Source: JANQNX01 sp040217095
GTDB taxonomy: Bacteria > Pseudomonadota > Gammaproteobacteria > Eutrophobiales > Eutrophobiaceae
Direction of reading: 5' to 3'
Length of the DNA: 64,000 nt
Assembly: GCA_965229565.1 (NCBI GenBank)
Contig: OZ245888.1
Location: 1,550,001 to 1,614,000 of the forward strand
Shown in pieces: positions 1 through 9,429 of this stretch (positions within the stretch are counted from its first letter, which is position 1; each line of letters starts with the position of its first letter). The notes beneath the pieces were generated by a model. It was not told the origin of the DNA and did no database searches. It saw only the letters and a program-made list of their open reading frames with translations. The position numbers and the translations under genes were made by a program.

Positions 1-3000
1 CTGATGGTGCGGGTGGCATCTGGGTGCAAACGGGTGGACTGATTGATTCCGGTCAGAATATCGTATTGAACGGTTCCGATATTATTGCCGCCGCGACAGC
101 GGATGCGGGTATTGACATCCAGGCAAACGGTGCCATAGCCGTACTCGATGCCGCGGGTACTATCGATTTAAACCATAACGCGGCTACCGCTGATACAACC
201 GATATGGTTATCAACGGGCTAATCACCTCTGGCAGTTCGGTCACCGTTGAATCTAGAAACGACATCATCATGGGAGTCGATGGTGATATTACCAGCACCA
301 CTGTTACGGCCACAGATGCCATCACACTGACTGCAGACACGGCGGCTGGCGCGCTTGGTGGCATCGTTGATATGGCTGACGGCACTATCGTCAATGCCGG
401 TGCCGGTCTTATTGATATCAATGCCGATGGCAATATTGATCTTGGACTTGTAACAACCTCGAATTCAACAGCAGGTGCGGTCAACCTGAATTCCGATAAC
501 GGTGCTATAACTGATGCAGATGGTGCAGCTGGCGCTGATGTAACCGCGAGCACCGGTGGTCTGGTAATTACAGCAGAACAGGGTGTTGTAGATATTGAAA
601 CCGAAGTCGCTCAACTGAATGTGACTAATAATACCGGTACACCGGCTGGCAATATAGTTATCAATGAAGCTGACGACGTATTGCTGGTGGGTAATTTTTT
701 CAACGCGGCGACCAATGGAACGATTGCATTAACAACTGCCGACGGCAGTATTGATACCGGAACGGTTGCCGTGTCCACCCAGGACGGTGCGATCACATTG
801 ACAGCCGGTGATACGGGTAGCAACAACGGTTCTATTACCGTCGGCACTAATGGCATAGCATCCAACGGTGCCGGCGCTGGTGATATTATATTAAATGCCG
901 CAGATGGTGTTGCACTTGGTGGAAATGTGAATGCGCTGGCAGATACCGTCACTATTAATGCAGATACTGGTGATGCTGATAATGCCGGAGCGATTTCACG
1001 CACGGGCGGCACGGTATCAGGTTCTTCGATAGACCTGGATGCGGCTACAGGTATTGTTGCTGTTACAGCCACTGACACGTTGGCCGTTGATAACAGTACG
1101 ACGGGCGCTGTAGACATTGATAATGCCTTTGCTACATTGGTCACGGTCAGTTCTTTGACGACTGCCGGTGTCGGAAATATTACCTTCGATCAAACTGGTG
1201 GTGGCGATGTTACTTTCACCTCTGTCGATGGCCCTGATGCGGCCACGCTGAATTCGCAAAACGGTATTACGCTAAATAATGTTGCCTCGTTAACGGACCT
1301 TAGCGTTAATGTCGATACAGACGATAACACTGCAGGCGCACTACTTGATCTTGGCAATGGCACATTAACAGTAACCAACACGATCAGTTTATCCGGTGGT
1401 ACGGATAATAATGACACGCTACGAGGCCAACCCGGCGGCCATACCTGGGTTATTACCGGTGCCAATGCCGGTTTGATTGATACCGGTGCCCCCGATTTTG
1501 CCAGCTTCACGGATATTGGAACCATTTCGGGTGACGATAGCGTCATTGCAGACACGATAGACCAGTCAGATGGCAGTGCTGTTGCTGGCCCGTTCACGGC
1601 CTTATTAACTTCTGCGGGAACTAATGACGGCATGGCCGGTGGTATTACCGGATTGATTAATTTCGATAATATCGATGCCATTAATGGATCCGGTGCTGGT
1701 GACTCATTGACCGGTTTTAACACGACGGCCACATGGACACTGGACGGCGGCGGCACAGAAAATTACCTGGATACCGGTAGTGGTCAGGACCTGGATTTTA
1801 CCAACGACTTCAATACGCTCACGGGAGGTGCCGGGGATGACACCTTCAATATCACCACGATTTATACAGCAGATCTTATCGGTGACCCTGCCGGTGGCGG
1901 CAATGATGGCTCAGACAGTTTTGTGTTTGATGATGGAGCGAATCCGGCTGGCACCGCGCAACTCATAGGCAGTATTGATGGCGGCGTGTTCGATGGCGCC
2001 GGTGGCGGCACTGCTGTAGGAAATGATTCGATTGATTTCTCCGGTTCCAAACTGGGGCTTAAGGTGACAGTGAACATTCCAGGTACCGATAATGGTCAAC
2101 AGGGCCTGATCGAGGATGAGCCATTAATTAACATTGCCCCTGACACCGATCTGATTACTGCCGGTTTTGACAATATTAATGCACTTACAGGTAACGGGCT
2201 GGGTGTCTTGCTGGGGCCGAACCAGAATACCTGGTGGAATGTAACGGGTACCGACACCGGTTTCTTCGGTGACGCGTTAACCAATATCACTACGGGTTTT
2301 AACAACTTCTCTATACTCGGCGGCAACCAGAATGACGTGTTTATATTTCAGAACGCGGGTGAAATCACGCTGGGTATCGATGGTGGACTTGGAAACAATA
2401 TTCTGGCGGGCACACAGGGCGCAGATACATTTAATATCAACGATACTTTTCCTGGCGGGCAAATTCCGACTCCAATTGCTGGCACATCTGTTAACTTCAC
2501 AACCGCAGCAGGTACTACCTACCTCACGAATATCGATTCCATTGATGGTGCCGATGCATTTACTGCTACACCCGGCACTGACACCGATACCGGTGCAGAC
2601 ATATTCAACATTACCGTGGACTGGAGCGGCAGTCTGAACGGCGTGGGTGGCAATGACTCCTTTGTATTTACTAACGGTGTCACGGTCGGTGGCTCTATTA
2701 CAGGCGGCACCGGGTCCGACACCCTTGACTGGACTGCCTACAATACATCCAGAAGTGTTCTGCTGACCGCTTCAACAGTGGATGGCTTCAGCGGTACCGA
2801 GGCAAGTATCACCGGCGGCTTTGTGACCATTGATGTGCTCACGGGCGGCACGGTCAGCGATACGCTCACTGGCAGGAACGTAGCCAGTACCTGGACGCTG
2901 GATGGTACTCCGCAATACACCGATGGCACTGCGACACTGGATTTTTCTGCCTTCGAGGTATTACAAGGCGGAACCAACACGGATGCATTTAACGTGACTG

Positions 3001-6000
3001 CCGCGAGTGCCTTTACCCTGTTAGGTGGTACTGGTGTGGATACCTTCGATATTGATGCCACGTTAACCGGTTCACTGGACGGTGAAGTAGGTGCCGATAT
3101 TTTACAGGGAGACCTGATTGACGACGTCTTATTGACTGGCTCAAACGCCGACGGATTTACTGGTACCGAGGCCGACATCACGGCAAATTTTGACGGCATC
3201 AGCGTAATAAATGGTAACGGCGGCACCTTGACCGGTCAGAGTGTGGCGTCGACGTGGAACCTGGGTGCGACGCAGACCTACAATAACGGCTCACATACCT
3301 TGACCTATACGGGCTTTGCCAATTTACAAGGTGGCACGAATACCGACGCCTTTAACGTAACTACAGCCAATACCTATAACCTCTTTGGTGGTGCTGGCGT
3401 CGATACGTTTACAATTGATGCAACACTAACGGGCTCTATTGATGGCGAGACTGGTGCCGATGTTCTTCAAGGTACAGCAATCGATGCTGTATTTATTACA
3501 AGCTCGGACGCGGATGGATACCTTGGTACAGAGACAGATATAACAGGCGGATTTGATGGCATTGCGAATATCACTGGCAACGGGGGTACCTTAACCGGTA
3601 GCAATACGACGAATACCTGGTCACTTGCCGGCACGTCGACCTTTGATGATGGAACCGCAGATCCGGATCTGATCTTTAGCGGATTCGCCAACCTGCAGGG
3701 TGGGACAAATACCGACACCTTCAACGTGACTACTGCCAATGCTTATAATCTGCGAGGTGGAGACGGCGACGACACGTTTGATATCGACGCGACCTTGACC
3801 GGGTTGATAGACGGGGAAGGACAAACGGGTGTCGATATCTTACAGGGCGACCTGATTGATAATGTTGTACTGACGGGTTCCGATGCAGACGGTTTTGCCG
3901 GTACTGAGCCCAATATCACAGGTGGTTTCGATGGTATTGAAACGCTCACAGGCAATGGAGGTACTTTACAAGGCCGTGATGTCGCGAGTACGTGGAACCT
4001 GGATGGTACGCCGACCTATAGCGATGGCAACACACTGAATTTTACTGGTTTTGCCAATTTGCAGGGAGGATCAGACACGGATGCCTTTAACCTTAATACG
4101 GCTGGCAGCACGTTTAATTTACGTGGCGGTGCCGGTGTCGATACCTTTGATGTTGATATCGCCCTGACAGGTTTAATCGATGGTGAAGCAGGTGCAGACA
4201 TCTTGCAGGGCACATTGATTTCCAACGTCGTCCTTACCGGCTCAGATGCTGACGGTTATGCCGGAACCGAGGCAGATATCTCAGGTAATTTTGATGGTAT
4301 ACAGGTACTAACCGGTGCAGCTGCCTCCTTAACGGGTGAAAACGTGAATGGCGCATTCGATATCACTGGTGGTGATAGCGGTACTTATTCAGGTGGCACT
4401 GGCACGCTGACATTTACCGGCGTGCAAAATCTTACTGGTGGTAGCGCCAACGACTCGTTCACGATCAATGGCGGTACGCTAAGCGGAACAGCCGTGGGTG
4501 GTGCCGGCACAGACACACTGATAGGCGGTAATGACTACGTTGTGACCGGTGCAAACTCTGGCACGGTGACTGGAATAACCGGGGGCTGGAGCCAGATAGA
4601 AAACCTGACAGGTACAGCGGGCGCCGACACCTTTAATGTTACTGGCGGCACCTTAAGCGGTCTTATAAACGGTGCGGGTGGAGGCGATTCGGCCACATTT
4701 GCCGGGCAGACCGTTACGCTGAACGGCACCAATACCGGCATATCCAATGTCGAAAATGTCAATCTGGGCGGTGGTACATTAGTGGGGTCTGCAGGAACGA
4801 CTGCATGGAACCTAAATGCTGCGAGTTCGGGCACCGCCAATGATGGTACGACGGCTATTACCTTTACCAATACACCCACTGTGAGAGGCGGTACCGGAAC
4901 TGATACCTTCACCGCAAACGGTGCATACAACGGCACGGTTAATTTGACGGATCTTGATAACACCTGGAACTATACGCCGGGTGCCACGTTAACCAACGGC
5001 GCTGTTACCGGCTCAGGATCACTGACAATTCCAGGCACTGATGGTGTAGCGCTGGATATTGCAGGCGGCGATCTGGTATTGCCGAATCTCGCAGGCTTTA
5101 ACGGTCACACCATAATTGGTGGCGCACTAACTGTGCCTGGTGCAACTCCTTATTACACGGCTACGGCGGTTGATTTTAATACCACGACCCTGACGGTAAC
5201 TGACCCGATTAACAGCGGCGGCTCCGTGACGTTACTGGGTGGTGATGTCATTCTGAATAACGATATTACCCTGACCTCCGGCACGATTGGCATGGTTGCT
5301 GGCGGACCGGTTGTCGTACCGGGTTCGACCGGTATTATTGATGCGTCAGCCGGTCCGGTGACGCTAACAGCACCCCCGGGTGCAGCCCCATCCGGTGCCT
5401 TTGTCGCCAGTGATAATCTTGTTGGGTCAGAAAATATCACGCTGGCATTTGGCGGTGGCGAAGTCGATCTCGCAACCGGTGCGGGTGAAGACGTGGAATT
5501 CAACGGTGCCAGTATCAGTAATGATATTTTCACGGATCCACAATTTGAGGCCTTCGTAAACGGTGCACTGGCAGCTTTAGGCGTCAATATTACAACTACC
5601 TTCTCCATCAACCCGGCATCGGCATTGATTGGTCTCGAAACACTGGCGTTTATCGACCTTGGCCTATTTGAAGAAGAGTTGCAGCTGTTTGGTACCATCG
5701 GTACCGGCATTGCCCTGGCACTGGCACAGTGCGAAGAGCAAGAGGGTTGTGCGCCTAACGTCACCGAGGATGAATTGAATACCCTCATTGCAACTCTTGA
5801 AGCACGTATCGAGGAATTACGTCGACGACTTGAAGAAAATGAGAACACGGCAAACAGGGTTGAACTCGAAGGTTTAATCGAAGGCTTTAACAAGGAACTG
5901 CAGGCGTTCAATTCATATCTTGCAGAGTTGCAGGCCTTCTTCTCTGCCGAGGCAGCGCTGGAAGAAGAGCTGGAAGACGATTTCATAGATGAAGAGCCGC

Positions 6001-6374
6001 TGCTTGATGGCGAAACCGGTGCGGATGAAATAACAGTCCTGGCAGGTGTGCTTGAGACCATCCAGTCACGTATCGATTGGCTTGAAAGCCTGAAAGAAGA
6101 CCCGGAAGAAAGGAATCGTCTCAGTGAAGCGACCGGTATTGAACTGACACTTGAAGAACTGGATAAGTTAATCGAGGCTGCAAGGGCAGAAGCCGCCTTC
6201 ATCGAGAACAGGATTCGCCTGTTAATTGAAGGAACCGAGGCACGTCTCGGAGTACAGCCCATCTTCACGGCCGAGGCCAGGAATTATGACGATACGCAAG
6301 TGCTGCACTATGGCCCGGGTTTACTAGAATTAGATAACAACAAGATTGCCCTGAAGGGTATGAATATTTATTAA
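1..6374 (+). CDS. Giant beta-strand-repeat exoprotein (filamentous-haemagglutinin/adhesin-like), 5' end outside window
   Basis: The reading frame is already open at base 3, so the GTG at 24 is not the start and the gene is partial. Over 2100 residues are visible. The first part is Gly/Asn/Asp/Thr-rich with short repeating motifs (GNI.L, GA.DVTA, GAIT), typical of the beta-helix of two-partner-secretion exoproteins. From 2760 to about 4330 come four full repeats of 121-125 residues plus a degenerate fifth, each with DADGF.GTEADIT, VASTW.L and GVDTFDIDATLTG. From about 5540 the character changes to a charged, Glu-rich, coiled-coil-like tail of about 280 residues with a Cys pair (AQCEEQEGC). The likely site is the cell surface or outside; no secretion partner is visible. 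The same tail recurs in the next gene. Family is inferred from repeat style; the exact subfamily is unknown. Confidence 0.8.
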   Translation, partial: DGAGGIWVQTGGLIDSGQNIVLNGSDIIAAATADAGIDIQANGAIAVLDAAGTIDLNHNAATADTTDMVINGLITSGSSVTVESRNDIIMGVDGDITSTTVTATDAITLTADTAAGALGGIVDMADGTIVNAGAGLIDINADGNIDLGLVTTSNSTAGAVNLNSDNGAITDADGAAGADVTASTGGLVITAEQGVVDIETEVAQLNVTNNTGTPAGNIVINEADDVLLVGNFFNAATNGTIALTTADGSIDTGTVAVSTQDGAITLTAGDTGSNNGSITVGTNGIASNGAGAGDIILNAADGVALGGNVNALADTVTINADTGDADNAGAISRTGGTVSGSSIDLDAATGIVAVTATDTLAVDNSTTGAVDIDNAFATLVTVSSLTTAGVGNITFDQTGGGDVTFTSVDGPDAATLNSQNGITLNNVASLTDLSVNVDTDDNTAGALLDLGNGTLTVTNTISLSGGTDNNDTLRGQPGGHTWVITGANAGLIDTGAPDFASFTDIGTISGDDSVIADTIDQSDGSAVAGPFTALLTSAGTNDGMAGGITGLINFDNIDAINGSGAGDSLTGFNTTATWTLDGGGTENYLDTGSGQDLDFTNDFNTLTGGAGDDTFNITTIYTADLIGDPAGGGNDGSDSFVFDDGANPAGTAQLIGSIDGGVFDGAGGGTAVGNDSIDFSGSKLGLKVTVNIPGTDNGQQGLIEDEPLINIAPDTDLITAGFDNINALTGNGLGVLLGPNQNTWWNVTGTDTGFFGDALTNITTGFNNFSILGGNQNDVFIFQNAGEITLGIDGGLGNNILAGTQGADTFNINDTFPGGQIPTPIAGTSVNFTTAAGTTYLTNIDSIDGADAFTATPGTDTDTGADIFNITVDWSGSLNGVGGNDSFVFTNGVTVGGSITGGTGSDTLDWTAYNTSRSVLLTASTVDGFSGTEASITGGFVTIDVLTGGTVSDTLTGRNVASTWTLDGTPQYTDGTATLDFSAFEVLQGGTNTDAFNVTAASAFTLLGGTGVDTFDIDATLTGSLDGEVGADILQGDLIDDVLLTGSNADGFTGTEADITANFDGISVINGNGGTLTGQSVASTWNLGATQTYNNGSHTLTYTGFANLQGGTNTDAFNVTTANTYNLFGGAGVDTFTIDATLTGSIDGETGADVLQGTAIDAVFITSSDADGYLGTETDITGGFDGIANITGNGGTLTGSNTTNTWSLAGTSTFDDGTADPDLIFSGFANLQGGTNTDTFNVTTANAYNLRGGDGDDTFDIDATLTGLIDGEGQTGVDILQGDLIDNVVLTGSDADGFAGTEPNITGGFDGIETLTGNGGTLQGRDVASTWNLDGTPTYSDGNTLNFTGFANLQGGSDTDAFNLNTAGSTFNLRGGAGVDTFDVDIALTGLIDGEAGADILQGTLISNVVLTGSDADGYAGTEADISGNFDGIQVLTGAAASLTGENVNGAFDITGGDSGTYSGGTGTLTFTGVQNLTGGSANDSFTINGGTLSGTAVGGAGTDTLIGGNDYVVTGANSGTVTGITGGWSQIENLTGTAGADTFNVTGGTLSGLINGAGGGDSATFAGQTVTLNGTNTGISNVENVNLGGGTLVGSAGTTAWNLNAASSGTANDGTTAITFTNTPTVRGGTGTDTFTANGAYNGTVNLTDLDNTWNYTPGATLTNGAVTGSGSLTIPGTDGVALDIAGGDLVLPNLAGFNGHTIIGGALTVPGATPYYTATAVDFNTTTLTVTDPINSGGSVTLLGGDVILNNDITLTSGTIGMVAGGPVVVPGSTGIIDASAGPVTLTAPPGAAPSGAFVASDNLVGSENITLAFGGGEVDLATGAGEDVEFNGASISNDIFTDPQFEAFVNGALAALGVNITTTFSINPASALIGLETLAFIDLGLFEEELQLFGTIGTGIALALAQCEEQEGCAPNVTEDELNTLIATLEARIEELRRRLEENENTANRVELEGLIEGFNKELQAFNSYLAELQAFFSAEAALEEELEDDFIDEEPLLDGETGADEITVLAGVLETIQSRIDWLESLKEDPEERNRLSEATGIELTLEELDKLIEAARAEAAFIENRIRLLIEGTEARLGVQPIFTAEARNYDDTQVLHYGPGLLELDNNKIALKGMNIY
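2760..4330 (+). repeat. Tandem ~121-125-residue protein repeats inside the exoprotein
   Basis: Units begin at 2760, 3129, 3492, 3867 and 4230 (369, 363, 375 and 363 nt, the last degenerate). Each runs LTGSDADGF.GTEADIT.FDGI, then GNGGTLTG, VASTW.L, FANLQGGTNTDAFNVT, GG.GVDTFDIDATLTG and IDGE.GADILQG. The copies differ in many codons while the protein motif is kept, so they are an old duplication series under protein-level selection, not a recent DNA expansion. Confidence 0.8.
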
Positions 6375-6376
6375 CC

Positions 6377-6964
6377 ATGGCTTTGTCACGTTACATATCA
6401 CTGGCTATTACCATTGCGCTACTGGTTTCGCAGGCAGGTCACACGGCTATACTCAGCAAGGCAGAACTTGACCAGGCTGACGTGCCGACGCTGGAAAATG
6501 ACAGCGCTATATTTGCGTCTATTCAACGTGGTATCGCATTGTCTATCGCGCAATGTGAGGGTGTCGATCTGTGCACATTGAATGTTGATGTTGCTGAAAT
6601 GGAGGCCCTAATCAGTGCGCTAGAGTCCCGTATCAATACGCTGACACTGAAACAGGAAAATGTTGAAGACCCGGCCGCGTTCCAGGCCGTCATTTCTGCC
6701 TATGCCGATACCCGTGACGACTACAGCGCACAACTGGAAAAACTGAAAGAGTTGAAGAGTGAATTGGACAGTGATGAAGGATTCCTCGACCAGGCAGTGC
6801 CCGAACCGGATTTCCCGGTTGAAACCGCCCGTGATGCTGAACTGCTTGAATACATTGAAGACGAACTGGAACTGTTTGAAGACGACGAACTCGTGGATGA
6901 TGAAACAGAGTGGGATTTGCCACCTTTGCCTGCAGATCTGAAAGAATCAACGGAAACCCCTTAA
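6377..6964 (+). CDS. Secreted hypothetical protein sharing the exoprotein tail domain
   Basis: 195 residues, starting two bases after the exoprotein stop, so almost certainly co-transcribed. The N-terminus (MALSRYISLAITIALLVSQ, then AGHTA) is a signal peptide. Residues about 50-90 read GIALSIAQCE, a second Cys four residues on, then LNVDVAEMEALISALESRI. This matches the tail of the preceding giant protein (GIALALAQCE, second Cys, NVTEDELNTLIATLEARI), so the two share a homologous Cys-containing helical domain. The C-terminal third is very acidic. I do not recognise a named family. A periplasmic or surface partner of the exoprotein is plausible but inferred. Confidence 0.75.
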   Translation: MALSRYISLAITIALLVSQAGHTAILSKAELDQADVPTLENDSAIFASIQRGIALSIAQCEGVDLCTLNVDVAEMEALISALESRINTLTLKQENVEDPAAFQAVISAYADTRDDYSAQLEKLKELKSELDSDEGFLDQAVPEPDFPVETARDAELLEYIEDELELFEDDELVDDETEWDLPPLPADLKESTETP

Positions 6965-6977
6965 AGAATTATTGCTA

Positions 6978-7748
6978 ATGACAAAAACAAAAACGAAGAC
7001 CAAAGCACAAAAAAAAGAAGCCGACCCAACACCTCAATTACCCCAGTTCTACAAGAAGGTCGTGCCATTAAATAAAACGGCACACAGTGGTCTTTACCTG
7101 GAGCCGATTGAAAATTACCTGCATACCAGGGACACGAACAGTGTTTATATTGCGGCGATTGAATTTATCAAGGCCAGCCATGAATACCCGATCGTGTTCG
7201 CCAGTAATACCGATGGCAGCATTTTCCCGGTTGTGTTGCTCGGACTTGAGCAGCAGAAAAATGCATTCATCAATAAGGCAGGCCAGTGGTTGGCCAATTA
7301 CATCCCGGCCTACGTCAGGCGTTACCCGTTCATTCTTGCCATGAACGAGGACCAGTTTACCGTGTGTATCGACGAGGGCTTTGCCGGTTTTAATACCGCT
7401 AAAGAAGGCCAGCCGCTCTTTAATGAAAAGGGCGAAGAACTCAAGCCATTATTGCAAGCAATTGAATTCCTTAAAGAATATCAGCAACACGTGCAATTGA
7501 CGACACTCTTTTGTGACAACATGAAAAAGCTGGAATTACTGGAACCCGTGGAAGCCAATATCGAATTTGCCAGTGGGCAGAAAAAGAAAATGGGCGGCTT
7601 CATGTGCGTGAACAGGAAGAAACTGAAAGACTTGAAGCCGGAAGATTTATCCCAACTGGTCAAGTCCGACCAGTTGGAACTCATTTATGCGCACCTTGCC
7701 TCGCTGGATAATCTGCAAGCGCTAATGAAGCGCGCGGCGGCGAATTAA
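6978..7748 (+). CDS. SapC family protein
   Basis: 256 residues from the ATG at 6978; an in-frame TTG lies two codons earlier, but the ATG is preferred. The N-terminus is a run of Lys/Thr (MTKTKTKTKAQKK), then the body shows the SapC pattern: FYKKVVPLNKTAHSGLYLEP, FA(S)NTDGSIFPVVLLGL and YIPAYVRRYPFIL. SapC proteins are named after a Campylobacter S-layer-associated gene; their biochemical role is poorly defined. No signal peptide is visible. It lies 13 nt after the small secreted protein and ends exactly where the convergent Sel1 gene ends, so the two stop codons abut with no room for a separate terminator. Confidence 0.85.
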   Translation: MTKTKTKTKAQKKEADPTPQLPQFYKKVVPLNKTAHSGLYLEPIENYLHTRDTNSVYIAAIEFIKASHEYPIVFASNTDGSIFPVVLLGLEQQKNAFINKAGQWLANYIPAYVRRYPFILAMNEDQFTVCIDEGFAGFNTAKEGQPLFNEKGEELKPLLQAIEFLKEYQQHVQLTTLFCDNMKKLELLEPVEANIEFASGQKKKMGGFMCVNRKKLKDLKPEDLSQLVKSDQLELIYAHLASLDNLQALMKRAAAN

Positions 7749-8270
7749 TTACTCGTTACTAATCTGTATTGGCTGACCGGGATCAATGTCTTCCTGTGGG
7801 CCAAACTTGACCACGTAGTCATTGACTACCTTGTCAGCCTCGGACAACTCTTCACTGGAAAGCTTGTTCATGGCCTTGTCAACAGCGTCAATTGAAAGTT
7901 CGTGCTTATGCGAGGCGCCGACTTTGTACCAGATATAGGCTGACTCATAGTCCTTCGGTAAACCATTGCCTTGATAGTACAACTCGCCCAGTTTGTACTG
8001 TGCCTGGGGGATGCCGTGCTCAGCCGATTTACGAAACCATTTGCCGGCATTTTCATAATCCTGTTCAACTCCCTGGCCCTTGAGATACATCATACCCAGC
8101 CAGTACTGGGCCATAGCATGATCGGAGGTTTCTGCCAGTGACTGGAAAATAGGAAAGGCCTTGTTGAAGTCCTGCATGGTGTAGGCCACCACGCCATCGT
8201 TAAAATCTGCACGTACTGCAGTCGAAAAACCAAGGATGAGAAGGGCCAGAATTAAGCTGATTTTTTTCAT
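7749..8270 (-). CDS. Sel1-repeat (TPR-like) exported protein
   Basis: 173 residues on the minus strand. MKKISLILALLILGFSTAVRA is a clear signal peptide with an AxA-type cleavage site. Residues about 50-125 hold two Sel1-like repeats (AMAQYWLGMMYLKGQGVEQDYENA, repeat ending in GKWFRKSA; then PQAQYKLGELYYQGNGLPKDYESA). Sel1 repeats are alpha/alpha solenoids that mediate protein-protein contacts, often in envelope or stress functions; the partner is unknown. It is a monocistronic gene, convergent with sapC and divergent from the reductase at 8423, with about 150 nt of shared upstream region. Confidence 0.85.
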   Translation of the reverse strand: MKKISLILALLILGFSTAVRADFNDGVVAYTMQDFNKAFPIFQSLAETSDHAMAQYWLGMMYLKGQGVEQDYENAGKWFRKSAEHGIPQAQYKLGELYYQGNGLPKDYESAYIWYKVGASHKHELSIDAVDKAMNKLSSEELSEADKVVNDYVVKFGPQEDIDPGQPIQISNE

Positions 8271-8422
8271 TTTATACTCGCTGTTGGTATTGCTGTGTCA
8301 AGTTTCGTAGAATGCGTCGCCTGATCCAGAAGGTGACATATATATTTGTTATTAGCTTAGTCAGCAAAGGCGATGAATTGTTTCACGCGACTTTTAAATT
8401 GTAAATACAACGGCATCAACAA

Positions 8423-9418
8423 ATGACTGAATTTCAAGCATTTCGCGTCCACCAGCAAGATGACCAGGTCAAGGGCAGGCTGGAGAACGTCTCGCTGGAC
8501 GATCTCAGCGATGGCGAGGTCGTGATCAAGTCCGCCTATTCGTCGGTCAATTACAAGGATGCGCTGGCTGCGACCGGAAAGGGCAAGATTATCCGCGACT
8601 TTCCCCGAATTGCCGGTATTGATGTTGCCGGCCAGGTCGTCTCCTCCACGGACCCCCGTTATAAAGAGGGTGATGATGTACTGGTGACTGGTTATGAACT
8701 GGGTACCGGGCACGACGGTGGCTATGCCGAATTTGTCAGGGTCCCGGCTGAATGGGTGGTGCCCATTCCTGCATCACTGAGTGCCTATGAAGTCATGGCC
8801 ATTGGTACGGCCGGGTTTACGGCGGCATTATGTATCAAACGCCTGGAAGAGAATGGCCTCAAGCCGGATAACGGACCTTTTATCGTCACTGGCGCCACGG
8901 GCGGTGTCGGCAGTTTTGCCATCGATATGCTCAGCAACCTGGGTTACGAGGTCGTTGCCGTGACCGGGAAGAAGGAAAGTCATGACGAGTTAAAGGCACT
9001 GGGTGCCAGCAAAATCCTGGATAGACATGACATCAAGCTCGATGGCCCGCCGCTGGAAAAAGGCGAGTGGGGTGGTGCTATAGATAATGTCGGCGGCGAT
9101 TTACTGGCCTGGCTGACAAGAACCATGCGCCCCTGGTCCTGTATTGCCTCGGTAGGACTTGCTGGAGGCACACATCTGAATACCACCGTGATGCCCTTTA
9201 TATTACGTGGCGTGAGTATTATCGGTATAACCTCCTCGGGCACGCCCACGGTATGGCGTCAGCCGTTGTGGGAGCGTTTGGCCACTGACTTGAAGCCAAC
9301 TCACCTCGACAGGATCGTGTCGCAGGTGGTGACGCTTTCCGAATTACCCGGCGTATTTGATGCCATGCTGTCCGGCAAAACGACCGGCAGGACGCTGGTA
9401 GAGATTAATAAACCCTGA
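8423..9418 (+). CDS. AcuI/YhdH-type zinc-independent quinone oxidoreductase (acryloyl-CoA reductase family)
   Basis: 331 residues, the usual length of the YhdH/AcuI branch of medium-chain dehydrogenases. N-terminal GroES-like fold (SSVNYKDALAATGKGKI, FPRIAGIDVAGQV), then a Rossmann NADPH site VTGATGGVGSFAIDML at about residues 155-170. The zinc-ligand residues of classical alcohol dehydrogenases are absent, as expected. Known members reduce acryloyl-CoA or related 2-enoyl substrates with NADPH. The gene ends 11 nt before leuC, so it may be read through into leuC, but the functional link to leucine synthesis is not obvious. The family is certain, the substrate less so. Confidence 0.88.
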   Translation: MTEFQAFRVHQQDDQVKGRLENVSLDDLSDGEVVIKSAYSSVNYKDALAATGKGKIIRDFPRIAGIDVAGQVVSSTDPRYKEGDDVLVTGYELGTGHDGGYAEFVRVPAEWVVPIPASLSAYEVMAIGTAGFTAALCIKRLEENGLKPDNGPFIVTGATGGVGSFAIDMLSNLGYEVVAVTGKKESHDELKALGASKILDRHDIKLDGPPLEKGEWGGAIDNVGGDLLAWLTRTMRPWSCIASVGLAGGTHLNTTVMPFILRGVSIIGITSSGTPTVWRQPLWERLATDLKPTHLDRIVSQVVTLSELPGVFDAMLSGKTTGRTLVEINKP

Positions 9419-9429
9419 CAGGAATAGTG

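Noticed and set aside
5153..6268. Long minus-strand open frame (371 codons, Ser-rich) and several similar ones opposite the giant exoprotein
   Set aside because: They mirror the codon pattern of the repeat protein; low-complexity Ser/Pro/Val composition, no ribosome site and no family motif.
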